From the NCBI GenBank assembly GCA_966674685.1, contig CBKWJC010000008.1, positions 43,693 to 107,692 of the forward strand: a stretch of DNA of 64,000 bases, written 5' to 3'. The position numbers were made by a program, and so were the translations under genes. Shown here piece after piece: positions 24,925 through 33,970 of the stretch; position 1 is the stretch's first letter; every line of letters starts with the position of its first letter. Below the pieces are notes generated by a model. It saw nothing but the letters and a program-made list of their open reading frames with translations. It made no database searches and was not told where the DNA came from. The stretch comes from Thainema sp966674685 (GTDB lineage Bacteria; Cyanobacteriota; Cyanobacteriia; Phormidesmidales; Phormidesmidaceae).

Positions 24925-25257
24925 GACTCTCTCGTGCCCCTACACGTAGCGAAAAAATAGGAACTAGATTAGGCGCTTATGCCTATCAATCCCCCCGCAC
25001 GAGCTAATGTCATCAATCTAAAATAATTCTTAAAGCAAGGTGGTGATGCTGTTTTGGCTTGATGGAAGGATAGAGATGGAGAGAGGGGAAAGGGAGCGAG
25101 GGGGCAGGGGAGAAAGGGAGCAAGGGGGCTTTATGTCTCATTCTTAAGGGCTGGTTTAGGTGCTGGGTCAAGTAACTCGTCTGCCCTCCGACTTTTCAAC
25201 GCACCCACCCTCCTACCCATCCACCCTCCTACCCATCCACCCCCTACTCCTCACTCC
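24925..25257. repeat. Low-complexity spacer: polypurine run and short tandem repeats
   Basis: Bases 25069-25130 are a G/A-rich run of GGGAGCAAGGGGG-like units, similar to the insert at 18414. Bases 25205-25240 are tandem CCCTCCTACCCATCCA units. Bases 25245-25285 are tandem ACTCCTC heptamers that run into the 3' end of miaA. No gene is supported. Confidence 0.7.
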
Positions 25258-26238
25258 TCACTCCTCACTCCTCACTCCTCTCGCCTCACCTAAATTACTC
25301 ACAAACCCCTGAATCACCGTCCAAACCCGTTCAATTAAATCGGCAGCTTCTGAGTCAAACCAGTGGATGCTCGGATCGGCACGGAACCAGGTGCGCTGGC
25401 GTTTGGCGAATTGGCGGGTGTGCTGCACGGTTAGCTCAATTGCGTCTTCATAGCTAATGTCTCCGGCTAGGTACTGGGCAACTTCCTGATAGCCCAGGGT
25501 ATTTAACAGCGGTAAGTCAGAACCGAAGCGCTGCTGGAGCGATCGCACTTCGTCTACAAAGCCCATCTGCATCATCTGTATAGTCCGCTGCTGGATGCGA
25601 TCGCGCAGTCGTCCGGGTTCAAAACAGTCCAGGCCGATTTGCAGAATGGGATAGTCTGGCGGATTTTCGCCCTGCTGGTCGGACATGGTTTCACCAGTGA
25701 CGTAGTAGATTTCCAGCGCTCGTAGGGTACGCACCTGATCGTTAGGGTGAATGCGCTGGGCGGACGGTGGATCAACCTGCTGTAAGAGTTGGTGACAAAA
25801 AGGCTGACCGAGATCGGCTAGTTGCGATCGCAACTCCGGATGGGGCGGCACAGCGGGAATCTTGAGGCCGCGAATCACGGAGCGAATATATAGCCCTGTA
25901 CCACCGACGAGTAGGGGAACGGTGCTTTCGGCATGAAACTTTGCAATTAAACGTTGAGCATTTTCCTGATATTCCGCTAACGTTAGAGTCTCGGTTGGCT
26001 CACAGATGTCAATTAGATAGTGGGGAGCTTGCTGCTGATCTGCGATCGCGGGTTTAGCAGTCCCAATATCAAAGTGGCGGTACACTTGGCGAGAATCGGC
26101 GCTGAGAATAACCGCTGATTGCTGGATAGTCATAAGGCGATCTGCGATCGCGAGCGACAGTCCCGTTTTACCCGCTGCGGTTGGCCCACAGATCACCAGC
26201 AAAAATGGTACAATAGTATCAATAAAATCCGGTTTCAT
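25258..26238 (-). CDS. miaA: tRNA dimethylallyltransferase
   Basis: 326 residues. The P-loop G-P-T-A-A-G-K-T is at about 18-25, followed by S-A-D-S-R-Q-V-Y-R-H-F-D-I-G-T-A-K-P, the substrate-binding motif, and L-L-V-G-G-T-G-L-Y-I-R. The C-terminal part carries Y-P-I-L-Q-I-G-L and T-R-Q-F-A-K-R-Q-R-T-W-F-R, typical of MiaA. It transfers dimethylallyl to N6 of A37 in tRNAs reading UNN codons, in the cytoplasm. The last residues G-E-A-R-G-V-R-S-E-E and the stop codon are encoded by the ACTCCTC tandem repeat that fills the spacer. The native C-terminus has thus been replaced or extended by repeat sequence, outside the conserved fold. Confidence 0.96.
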   Translation of the reverse strand: MKPDFIDTIVPFLLVICGPTAAGKTGLSLAIADRLMTIQQSAVILSADSRQVYRHFDIGTAKPAIADQQQAPHYLIDICEPTETLTLAEYQENAQRLIAKFHAESTVPLLVGGTGLYIRSVIRGLKIPAVPPHPELRSQLADLGQPFCHQLLQQVDPPSAQRIHPNDQVRTLRALEIYYVTGETMSDQQGENPPDYPILQIGLDCFEPGRLRDRIQQRTIQMMQMGFVDEVRSLQQRFGSDLPLLNTLGYQEVAQYLAGDISYEDAIELTVQHTRQFAKRQRTWFRADPSIHWFDSEAADLIERVWTVIQGFVSNLGEARGVRSEE

Positions 26239-26504
26239 CCCTTGCCTTAGCTGCCGTTACGATTAACTAATTGTTTGGGTAGTCCTCAAACAGTCATGAT
26301 CGTTGGTTAGATGGGCAACGCTCACCCAAAATCAAGATCATTATCTAAATAGCACTGTTTTGACTGATGCTTGATATACCCTATCTGAAACTCGATTCCA
26401 GAATGGGCTACAAACGCTTTCAACCCCGTTTGTGCTAAAATTTTGATAGATTTGTTATTCGACGGCTTACGAGGCTTAAAGACCGTTACAGGAGCGCTTC
26501 ATAC

Positions 26505-28430
26505 ATGGCAACAGATTACGGTGCGGATCAGATTCAGGTTTTAGAAGGGCTTGAGCCTGTACGCAAACGACCCGGCATGTACATCGGTAGTACAGGGCCA
26601 CGCGGTCTCCATCATCTAGTGTACGAGGTTGTTGATAATTCCGTCGATGAGGCACTAGCGGGTTTTTGCAGCAATATTCAAGTGACGCTCCGACCGGATG
26701 GCTCAGTCTTTGTCAGCGATGATGGTCGCGGTATCCCAACCGACATCCATCCCCGTACAGGTAAGTCAGCACTGGAAACGGTCATGACCGTGCTGCACGC
26801 AGGCGGTAAGTTTGGCGGCGGCGGCTACAAAGTTTCCGGTGGTTTGCACGGTGTGGGTATCTCTGTTGTCAATGCGCTTTCGGAATGGGTGGAAGTGGAA
26901 GTTGCCCGCGACGGTAAACGCTTTACCCAGCGCTACGAGCGCGGCATTCCCCAGGGAGATCTGAAAGCCCAGCCAGGGACAAACGGCAAAACGGGCACAA
27001 CCGTTACCTTTAAGCCGGATGCCCAGATTTTCACAACGGGTACAGAATTTGACTATGCCACCCTGTCTGGCCGACTGCGAGAGCTGGCTTACTTGAACGC
27101 GGGCGTCAACATCACGATTACCGATCAGCGGAAAGAATCGGAGCGCAGCGATACCTTCCACTACGAAGGCGGCATTCGTGAATACGTAGCCTACATGAAT
27201 GTGGACAAGCAGCCCATTCACGAGGAGATTATCTTCGTCCAGGGCGAACGCGACAACGTTCATGTAGAAGTGGCGCTCCAGTGGTGCGTGGATGCTTACA
27301 GCGATAACCTGCTGGGCTTCGCCAATAATATTCGGACAATTGACGGCGGTACTCACCTGGAAGGCTTAAAGACAGTCCTCACCCGCACGATGAACGTGAT
27401 TGCCCGCAAGCGCAACAAGCTGAAGGACAGCGACTCCAACCTAGCGGGCGAAAACGTGCGGGAAGGTCTGACGGGCGTGATTTCGGTGAAAGTGCCTGAT
27501 CCCGAATTTGAAGGCCAGACCAAAACCAAGCTAGGCAACACCGAGGTGCGCGGCATCGTCGATTCCCTAGTGGGCGAAACGCTGACAGAGTATCTAGAGT
27601 TTCGCCCTAGCGTTGCTGATTCGGTGATCGAAAAGGCAATTCAGGCATTCAACGCAGCAGAAGCGGCTCGACGGGCGCGGGAACTGGTGCGCCGCAAGTC
27701 GGTACTGGAATCCTCTACCCTGCCCGGCAAGCTAGCTGACTGTAGCTCCCGCGATCCGTCTGAATCTGAGATTTTCATCGTTGAGGGCGATTCCGCAGGT
27801 GGTTCTGCCAAGCAGGGTCGCGATCGCAGATTTCAGGCAATCCTGCCGCTGCGGGGTAAGATTCTCAACATCGAAAAAACCGATGACGCTCGGATTTACA
27901 AGAACACTGAGATTCAGTCGCTGATCACGGCGCTGGGGCTGGGCATCAAAGGCGAAGAGTTTGACTCGACTCAGCTCCGCTACCACCGGATTATCATCAT
28001 GACCGACGCGGACGTGGACGGTGCCCACATTCGGACACTGCTGCTGACGTTCTTCTATCGCTATCAGCGAGAGCTAGTGGATCAGGGCTACATCTATATT
28101 GCCTGTCCGCCGCTGTACAAAGTAGAACGGGGCCGCAATCACTACTACTGCTATAGCGATCGCGAGTTGGATAATCTGATTCGCCGCGAGTTCCCCGACA
28201 ACGCAAACTACAACATTCAGCGGTTTAAGGGTTTGGGTGAAATGATGCCGCAGCAGCTTTGGGAAACCACGATGGATCCGGCGACCCGCACGATTAAGCG
28301 GGTGGAGATTGAAGATGCTGCTGAAGCCGATCGGATTTTCACGGTGCTGATGGGCGATCGCGTGGCTCCGCGACGGGAATTCATTGAAACCTACGGTTCA
28401 CACCTAGATCTGGCAGATTTGGATATTTAA
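26505..28430 (+). CDS. gyrB: DNA gyrase subunit B
   Basis: 641 residues, the normal length for the cyanobacterial/Gram-positive form of GyrB that lacks the 170-residue insert of E. coli. The GHKL ATPase domain begins E-G-L-E-P-V-R-K-R-P-G-M-Y-I-G-S-T and includes D-D-G-R-G-I-P. The transducer follows. The TOPRIM domain shows E-G-D-S-A-G-G-S-A-K and the acidic M-T-D-A-D-V-D-G metal site. The tail ends with R-R-E-F-I-E-T-Y. With GyrA it introduces negative supercoils. RBS AGGAG precedes the ATG at 26505. gyrA is not adjacent. A perfect bidirectional hairpin follows the stop. Confidence 0.99.
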   Translation: MATDYGADQIQVLEGLEPVRKRPGMYIGSTGPRGLHHLVYEVVDNSVDEALAGFCSNIQVTLRPDGSVFVSDDGRGIPTDIHPRTGKSALETVMTVLHAGGKFGGGGYKVSGGLHGVGISVVNALSEWVEVEVARDGKRFTQRYERGIPQGDLKAQPGTNGKTGTTVTFKPDAQIFTTGTEFDYATLSGRLRELAYLNAGVNITITDQRKESERSDTFHYEGGIREYVAYMNVDKQPIHEEIIFVQGERDNVHVEVALQWCVDAYSDNLLGFANNIRTIDGGTHLEGLKTVLTRTMNVIARKRNKLKDSDSNLAGENVREGLTGVISVKVPDPEFEGQTKTKLGNTEVRGIVDSLVGETLTEYLEFRPSVADSVIEKAIQAFNAAEAARRARELVRRKSVLESSTLPGKLADCSSRDPSESEIFIVEGDSAGGSAKQGRDRRFQAILPLRGKILNIEKTDDARIYKNTEIQSLITALGLGIKGEEFDSTQLRYHRIIIMTDADVDGAHIRTLLLTFFYRYQRELVDQGYIYIACPPLYKVERGRNHYYCYSDRELDNLIRREFPDNANYNIQRFKGLGEMMPQQLWETTMDPATRTIKRVEIEDAAEADRIFTVLMGDRVAPRREFIETYGSHLDLADLDI

Positions 28431-28452
28431 CCCACCCACAGGGTTTCGCAAC

Positions 28453-28490
28453 ACAAAGCGAAGGGAGCGCTTGCGCTCCCTTCGCTTTGT
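28453..28490. terminator. Bidirectional terminator between gyrB and a convergent kinase gene
   Basis: Arms 28453-28470 and 28473-28490 are exact reverse complements (18 bp) around a tiny loop. The plus strand continues TTTATT. It sits 22 nt past gyrB and directly against the stop of the minus-strand kinase, so it probably ends both transcripts. Confidence 0.85.
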
Positions 28491-30710
28491 TTATTCAGCC
28501 GCTATTGGCAAGCAAATACAGAACTCGCTACCTTGACCAGGCGCTGAGTTAACCGTGAGCTGACCACCGTGGGTTTCGGTGACAATTTGATGCGCGATCG
28601 CAAGTCCGAGTCCTGTGCCCTTGCCGACATCTTTAGTGGTAAATAAGTGGTCAAAGATGCGAGTTCTGACCTCCTCCGTCATGCCTTGACCGTTATCGCG
28701 AATGCGGATTTCAACTGCTCGCTGTTCAGGCAATGTCGCCGTCTGAATCACGATTTGTTGGGGATGCGCCTGTAGTGCAGCAAAGGAAGACTGCTGAGCC
28801 ATTTCGTCAAACACGTCAATCGCATTGGCCAGAATGTTCATGAACACTTGGTTGAGCTGACCGGGAAAGCAGGCAATACAGGGCAGTTCGCCATACTGCG
28901 GCACAACTTCAATGGCTGGGCGCTGCTCATTGGCTTTCAGACGGTATTTCAAAATCAGCAGCGTGCTGTCTAATCCCTCATGTAAATTGGTGCAGACTTT
29001 GTGTTCGGTGTCGGCGCGGGAAAAGGTGCGTAGACTGGTGCTGATAGACTTGATGCGCTCAGTGGCTCCCTGCATCGAATTGAGTAGTTTGGGCAAGTCT
29101 TCGGCCAAAAAGTCCAGCTCAATATCCTCGGCATGTTCCTCAACGGGCTGCGTGGGTGGCTGGTGGTGTTGATATAGGGCAAGATGATCGAGCAGATCTT
29201 GCACGTAATCCCTGGCATTGTTGATGCTGCCATTGAGGAAGCCAATGGGATTGTTGATTTCGTGGGCGACGCCCGCCACCAAGTTGCCGAGTGAGGCCAT
29301 TTTTTCGCTTTGCACCATTTGCAGTTGAGTATTCTGCAATTCGGCCATCGCCTGTTCGAGCGCCTGCGACTTTTGCAAAACCGCTTTTTCGGCTTGCTTA
29401 CGATCTTCGATATCGGTACAGGAACCCATCCATTCGCGAATGCTGCCATCGTCGTTCAGAATTGGCACACCTTGAACGTCAAAGTAGCGGTACTCACCAT
29501 TTGCACCACGAATGCGGTATTCGACTTTGTACCAGGTTTTCGTCTCGCGGGCGTGATTCCAGATGATGCCCGTAGGCTCACTGTCGTCGGGATGAACGGC
29601 CTCTAACCAGCCGAAATTCTTGAGTTTGTCTCGGCTTTGTCCGGTGTATTCGCACCAGTTCGGGGATTCAACGCTGCATCCATCGGGAGTTGAAATCCAG
29701 ACAATTTGAGAGGTGACGGTAATCAACGACCGATAGCGCTCTTCGTTGCGGCGCAGATTGGCTTCGACCTGTTGACGTTCGGCTTCAATCCGTTTGCGAT
29801 CGCTAATATCCAAGGCAATTGAAATGCCCCCACAAACCTCACCATTGGCATCACGCATCGGGGCGTTAAACCACTCACAGGTGATTCGGCACTGGTCTTT
29901 GGTCAAGTTTTCATTAATGACGTGGGAACCGCCGACCTGCGAGAGAATTTGCTGGGCAACATCATCAATGTAGGCATGGAATTCTTTGGGGATAATCTGG
30001 CGAAAATGCTGGCCAATCATTTCGTCGCTTGAATAACCAAAGATCTTTTCGGCGGCTGGATTCCAGGACTGAATTTCAAACTGGCGATTCCATTCCATTA
30101 CCGCCACAGGCGTTTGTTGAATGATCAGCTGCAATCGCTGTTGCGACTGTTCGAGATGGCGCGCTCTCTCCTGTGCCTGTACCTGTAGCCGAACCTGTTC
30201 AAGCGAAATGGCGGCTTGACCGCACAGAAAGTTTAGGACAGCAATGCGATCGCAGGTCAGCAACCCACAGGTTGAGTGATGATCAACATAGAGTACTCCA
30301 ACTAACTGTTCCTGATTGCACATAGGCAAGCACGCGGCACTCTGGGGCTGACGCTGCATCAAATAATCATCAACCACTGGCCAATCCGTAGCCGTCGTTC
30401 GCTGATCGAGCACAACCATTTCATGCTGAGTTTGCACATACTGAATCAGCTTCAGCGGCAGATTAACCGTCTCCGTCAACCGATCAGCGCACAGATCGGT
30501 TGCCTCTGGAGTTGCAACTGCCCGCACGAACCAGTTGCCCTGACTATCCGGTAAAACGACAGCACAATAATCGCCTCCGGACTGCTGCAAAACGATTTGG
30601 GTGAAGTGATGCAACACATCTTCTAGCTTCACTGAACTGGCAAGAGATTGAGAAGCTTGAAGAATGGCTGCAAAGTCAGATTGGCTAGAGTGATTGAAGG
30701 TGAGAGTCAT
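28491..30710 (-). CDS. Cytoplasmic sensor histidine kinase (GAF-PAS-PAS-HisKA-HATPase)
   Basis: 739 residues from ATG 30710; the frame stays open to 30797, but the extra 29 codons look non-coding. There is no membrane segment. A GAF domain at about 20-170 (K-L-E-D-V-L-H-H-F, L-V-G-V-L-Y-V-D-H) is followed by PAS at about 190-310 and PAS/PAC at about 325-445 (Y-R-I-R-G-A-N-G-E-Y-R-Y-F-D). A coiled coil leads to the H-box V-A-H-E-I-N-N-P with H483. N (N-I-L-A-N-A-I-D), G1 (D-N-G-Q-G-M) and G2 (G-K-G-T-G-L-G-L) boxes are intact. The GAF domain lacks the Cys-His pair of bilin-binding cyanobacteriochromes, so a light role is not indicated. No partner regulator adjoins. The transmitter is a close paralogue of 13201-15381. 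Confidence 0.94.
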   Translation of the reverse strand: MTLTFNHSSQSDFAAILQASQSLASSVKLEDVLHHFTQIVLQQSGGDYCAVVLPDSQGNWFVRAVATPEATDLCADRLTETVNLPLKLIQYVQTQHEMVVLDQRTTATDWPVVDDYLMQRQPQSAACLPMCNQEQLVGVLYVDHHSTCGLLTCDRIAVLNFLCGQAAISLEQVRLQVQAQERARHLEQSQQRLQLIIQQTPVAVMEWNRQFEIQSWNPAAEKIFGYSSDEMIGQHFRQIIPKEFHAYIDDVAQQILSQVGGSHVINENLTKDQCRITCEWFNAPMRDANGEVCGGISIALDISDRKRIEAERQQVEANLRRNEERYRSLITVTSQIVWISTPDGCSVESPNWCEYTGQSRDKLKNFGWLEAVHPDDSEPTGIIWNHARETKTWYKVEYRIRGANGEYRYFDVQGVPILNDDGSIREWMGSCTDIEDRKQAEKAVLQKSQALEQAMAELQNTQLQMVQSEKMASLGNLVAGVAHEINNPIGFLNGSINNARDYVQDLLDHLALYQHHQPPTQPVEEHAEDIELDFLAEDLPKLLNSMQGATERIKSISTSLRTFSRADTEHKVCTNLHEGLDSTLLILKYRLKANEQRPAIEVVPQYGELPCIACFPGQLNQVFMNILANAIDVFDEMAQQSSFAALQAHPQQIVIQTATLPEQRAVEIRIRDNGQGMTEEVRTRIFDHLFTTKDVGKGTGLGLAIAHQIVTETHGGQLTVNSAPGQGSEFCICLPIAAE

Positions 30711-31106
30711 GGATCTGGCAGCGCTTCGGCATAAAAAATGGTCGCTTATGTAACAAATTCCTGTTATCAAGATGCCCAAGCTGTCGTGCGATCGCACAAC
30801 CTCAACCAGTTGCCACCATTCAGCAGTATCTATACCCCTCCTTTATCACTTTCAGCAGGAAAAATCTGAGACGTTAAACTTCCGTCGCGGGCATAGTGAA
30901 TTCATCCGCTATGCAAGACGAGTGAGTAGAGTGATAAAAGAAGGATATAACAACTCATAAGTTTCATATCTCTCTGAAAAAAGTATCAGGAGAATGATGA
31001 ATCCTGGGAATAATAGGCATGATCACAGCTTGTAGCAAAACCCAGAAGGGTTCTCACAGTGCAAGGTGCAAAATGTGAGCATACCTACACCTTGCGCTAA
31101 AACTCA

Positions 31107-31150
31107 AAAGAGCTGATTGTGCTGCCGCGCGGCAGCATAATCAGCTCTTT
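31107..31150 (+). terminator. Orphan 20-bp terminator-like hairpin
   Basis: Arms 31107-31126 and 31131-31150 pair over 20 positions. The single non-Watson-Crick position is G-U on the plus-strand RNA and A-C on the minus, so plus-strand transcription is favoured. No T-run follows. No plus-strand gene ends nearby; the nearest plus-strand gene begins at 31455. Confidence 0.5.
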
Positions 31151-31233
31151 GGGGTCTGAATTGATAATGTGCAAACTATGAGCGCTTAGGTGAGCACTTA
31201 GGAGCGTGAATTCAATCAGTTCAATATTGAGCA

Positions 31234-31293
31234 GGGGCGGATTTTGCCGTCAACGTTATAACAAGGTGCTAACGGCTTGACTAAGCCCGCCCG
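31234..31293. repeat. Interspersed GC-ended repeat copy
   Basis: Begins GGGGCGGATTTTGCCGTCAA (identical to 3866-3885) and ends GACTAAGCCCGCCC, an imperfect inverted match of its start. Related to 11278-11338. Confidence 0.65.
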
Positions 31294-31454
31294 ACAGTTT
31301 TCGGATTGATGAAACCCACGCTCCTAACTAGGATTGCTCGCAAGTTCAGTCTTCCCTGTATATGTGGCCCAGAAGCATTTAATCGGTATTTTTGATCGAT
31401 TTTTTAATCGGTATTGATGTCCTGACTAACGTGACGATCGTCAGATAACTTCCA

Positions 31455-33848
31455 ATGCTTTATCTATCTTTATTGTTTGAGGGTTCCAGGCGGTACATCC
31501 CCCACGGTCACTGCTATCTCTGGCAGCCAGAACTAGTTTGGCTGCATGTGATTGGTGATACGCTGACTGCCGTTGCCTACTACTCGATTCCACTGATGCT
31601 GCTGTACTTTGTGCGTAAGCGGCAGGATGTACCCTTTCAAGGCATTTTTCTGCTGTTTAGCGCATTTATTTTGGCCTGCGGAACGACTCATATTGTTGAG
31701 GTTTGGACACTTTGGCAGCCCACCTACTGGTTTTCCGGCACGATCAAGCTAATCACGGCGAGCGTTTCTCTGTACACAGCGTATGCTCTGATTGGCTTGA
31801 TTCCCCAAGCCTTAGCGCTGCCCAGTCCGGCGCAATTGGAGGCTGCCAATCTGGCACTAACACAGGAAATTCAGGAGCGGGAACAGATAGAGATGACGCT
31901 GAGGGAGAGCGAGCAGCGATTTCGGACGCTCTTGCAGGAATTGAGAATTGGCGTTGTGGTGCAGGATCTGAAATCCCAAATTACCATATCCAACCCAGCC
32001 GCACAGAAACTCCTGGGCTTGAGTGAGTCGCAGCTCAATGAAAAGAACTCCTTTGATCCGACTTGGAACGTGATTCGCGAAGATGGCTCTGCAATGCGGG
32101 GTGCAGATCATCCGGTGCTGCAGGTGATTGCTACAGGGCAACCTGTTCGGAGCGTAGTGATGGGCGTGCTGCGATCGCAATCCGCATCGCAATCCGCCTC
32201 ACAATCCGCCTCACAATCCACCTTGCCCTCACGATCACCACAGCCTAGAGCGGCATCGGAAAGGCCATCTGAGAGGTTCTCCGAAATGGTCTCTGACCTA
32301 TCATCTGAGGAGCGCGATCGCATTTGGCTGCTGGTTGATGCAGAACCGCAGTTTGATATCAATCATCAACTCCAGCAGGTAATCTGCTCCTTTTTAGACA
32401 TCACAGAGCGGCGGCAGCACACTCAACAACTGCAAAAAGCACTCGCCTCTGAAGCTTTACAGAAGCGGGTAACCGAGAAAATTCGCGACAGTCTAGATGA
32501 ACAGCAGATTGTGCAAACTGCCGTGGAAGAACTAGTTCAACTGCTGAATATTGAATATTGTGAAGCTCGCTTTTTTGAACCGCAGTCCCACATGCGAATC
32601 TGCAATCAGGGCAGTGAACAGCTTTGCTTGGCTCGGTGTGATGTCATTAACAGGATGCAGGTGCCAGCACTGGAGGCACAAATTCAGCAGCGAGAGCTAT
32701 TCCAGTTTTGTGAACAGACGAACTGCCAAGTGTTTAATCGAGTTGCCGTGCTGATTTCACCCATCGTGGATAACCAGCAGGCATTCGGTGCGCTCTGGCT
32801 TTTCAAGCCTGCCGATCTGGCCTTTGATGCGTCGGAGATGAGTCTGATTCAGCAGGTTGCCAACCAATGCGCGATCGCAATTCGGCAGGCTCGACTCTAT
32901 CAGGCAGCCCAGTCTCAGGTGGAAGAGCTAGAGCGGCTAAATCAATTGAAGGATGACTTTCTCAGTACGGTGTCTCACGAGCTGAGAACCCCCATGTCCA
33001 ATATGAACATGGCGCTTTACATGATGGACAAAGCACCACCAGAGCGACATTCGACCTATCTGAATATTTTACGCAGCGAGTGCGATCGCGAAATTGAGTT
33101 AATTAACAGTCTGCTCGATCTCCAGCGTTTAGCAGCGGAGGCATTTGAGTTAGACATTGAACCGATTCATTTAACAGACTGGTTGCCAACACTGCTACAG
33201 CCCTTTCATTCACGCTGCCAGCAACAGCGCCAGCGGCTCCAGGTTGAACCCGTTGTCGATCTGCCCATCCTCCAATCTGATGTCGCCAGCCTAAAGCGAA
33301 TTCTGGCCGAGCTGCTCAATAATGCCTGTAAGTACACCCCACCTGAAGGTGTGATTCATTTTCAAGTTCGGCTACCGCTGGCCACTGGTGGATCAATTCC
33401 CAATCACTCCGTTGTTGATGGACACACCCTGGCTGAGGTAGAAGCTGCGATCGCAACTGCCTGCCAAAACTCAGTTCCCACTGCACCCGATATCAACACA
33501 TCTACCCGATCCGCCAATCCGCCCACCGTATCCTTAACCGAGAACAACCACCGCACATCAGAATCACCTGCTCCCTCACACAACTCAAATCAGCTTGCAT
33601 TAGTACAACCCCTGGCCAACGCTGTACAATTTGTAATTAGCAATCAAGCCGCCATTTCACCCAAAGAACTTCCCCACATCTTCGATAAGTTCTATCGCGT
33701 GCCCAATGCCGATCCCTGGAAGCGCGGCGGTACAGGTTTAGGTCTAGCACTGGTTAAAAAACTCGTGGAATATCTCAACGGCTCAATTCACGTCACAAGT
33801 GAAGCTGGCTGGACCTGTTTTATCGTTAATATTCCCCATCATCCGTAA
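31455..33848 (+). CDS. Ethylene-receptor-like hybrid sensor histidine kinase (ETR1/SynEtr1 type sensor, PAS, GAF, HisKA, HATPase)
   Basis: 797 residues. The N-terminal 110 residues form three helices matching plant ETR1: H-C-Y-L-W-Q-P-E-L-V-W-L-H, then F-V-R-K-R, then A-C-G-T-T-H. The seven ETR1 ethylene/copper pocket residues D25, Y32, I35, P36, I62, C65 and H69 are all present with a constant offset of 10 (D35, Y42, I45, P46, I72, C75, H79). PAS (about 150-310) is interrupted by a Q-S-A-S tandem insert; GAF follows at about 330-485. The H-box S-H-E-L-R-T-P and N-box L-N-N-A-C-K are normal. The G1 box is S-N-Q-A-A-I instead of D-x-G-x-G, after an 80-residue Ser/Thr/Pro insert; G2 G-G-T-G-L-G-L is kept. 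The Synechocystis homologue (SynEtr1/UirS) governs phototaxis, but bilin-binding Cys is not evident here. Confidence 0.93.
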   Translation: MLYLSLLFEGSRRYIPHGHCYLWQPELVWLHVIGDTLTAVAYYSIPLMLLYFVRKRQDVPFQGIFLLFSAFILACGTTHIVEVWTLWQPTYWFSGTIKLITASVSLYTAYALIGLIPQALALPSPAQLEAANLALTQEIQEREQIEMTLRESEQRFRTLLQELRIGVVVQDLKSQITISNPAAQKLLGLSESQLNEKNSFDPTWNVIREDGSAMRGADHPVLQVIATGQPVRSVVMGVLRSQSASQSASQSASQSTLPSRSPQPRAASERPSERFSEMVSDLSSEERDRIWLLVDAEPQFDINHQLQQVICSFLDITERRQHTQQLQKALASEALQKRVTEKIRDSLDEQQIVQTAVEELVQLLNIEYCEARFFEPQSHMRICNQGSEQLCLARCDVINRMQVPALEAQIQQRELFQFCEQTNCQVFNRVAVLISPIVDNQQAFGALWLFKPADLAFDASEMSLIQQVANQCAIAIRQARLYQAAQSQVEELERLNQLKDDFLSTVSHELRTPMSNMNMALYMMDKAPPERHSTYLNILRSECDREIELINSLLDLQRLAAEAFELDIEPIHLTDWLPTLLQPFHSRCQQQRQRLQVEPVVDLPILQSDVASLKRILAELLNNACKYTPPEGVIHFQVRLPLATGGSIPNHSVVDGHTLAEVEAAIATACQNSVPTAPDINTSTRSANPPTVSLTENNHRTSESPAPSHNSNQLALVQPLANAVQFVISNQAAISPKELPHIFDKFYRVPNADPWKRGGTGLGLALVKKLVEYLNGSIHVTSEAGWTCFIVNIPHHP
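32170..32222. repeat. 12-bp tandem repeat inside the kinase PAS region
   Basis: Four units close to CGCAATCCGCCT / CACAATCCGCCT lie in frame and encode Q-S-A-S repeated, starting at a HIP1 site (GCGATCGC, 32171). The following residues are also Ser/Pro/Arg-rich. Confidence 0.75.
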
Positions 33849-33970
33849 TGTTTTTTAATGAAAACTCTCATCAAATCAGACTAATGTAACAATCTAGATA
33901 GCCTTAGCAGGGCCGATTGTCTGAGAAACAAAAATCGGTTTTAGTTGAAATCGCTAGCAGGAATTTTAGG

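Larger units (their letters stand above)
30711..31454. other. 744-bp divergent spacer with repeat copies and an isolated hairpin
   Basis: No protein gene is convincing. It holds the promoters of two divergent kinases, a small inverted repeat at 31058-31100 (AGTGCAAGGT and ACCTTGCGCT), a strong hairpin at 31107-31150, and an interspersed repeat copy at 31234-31293. The hairpin has no adjacent upstream gene on its favoured strand, which leaves room for a small RNA between about 30800 and 31150. Confidence 0.4.

Noticed and set aside
25205..25285. CRISPR-like array from the regular tandem units
   Set aside because: Units are 7 or about 16 nt with no unique spacers; this is simple tandem repetition.
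26766..27356. 196-codon open frame antisense to gyrB
   Set aside because: Shadow of gyrB.
30772..30960. 62-codon open frame in the kinase divergent spacer
   Set aside because: Overlaps the promoter region; no ribosome site or family signal.
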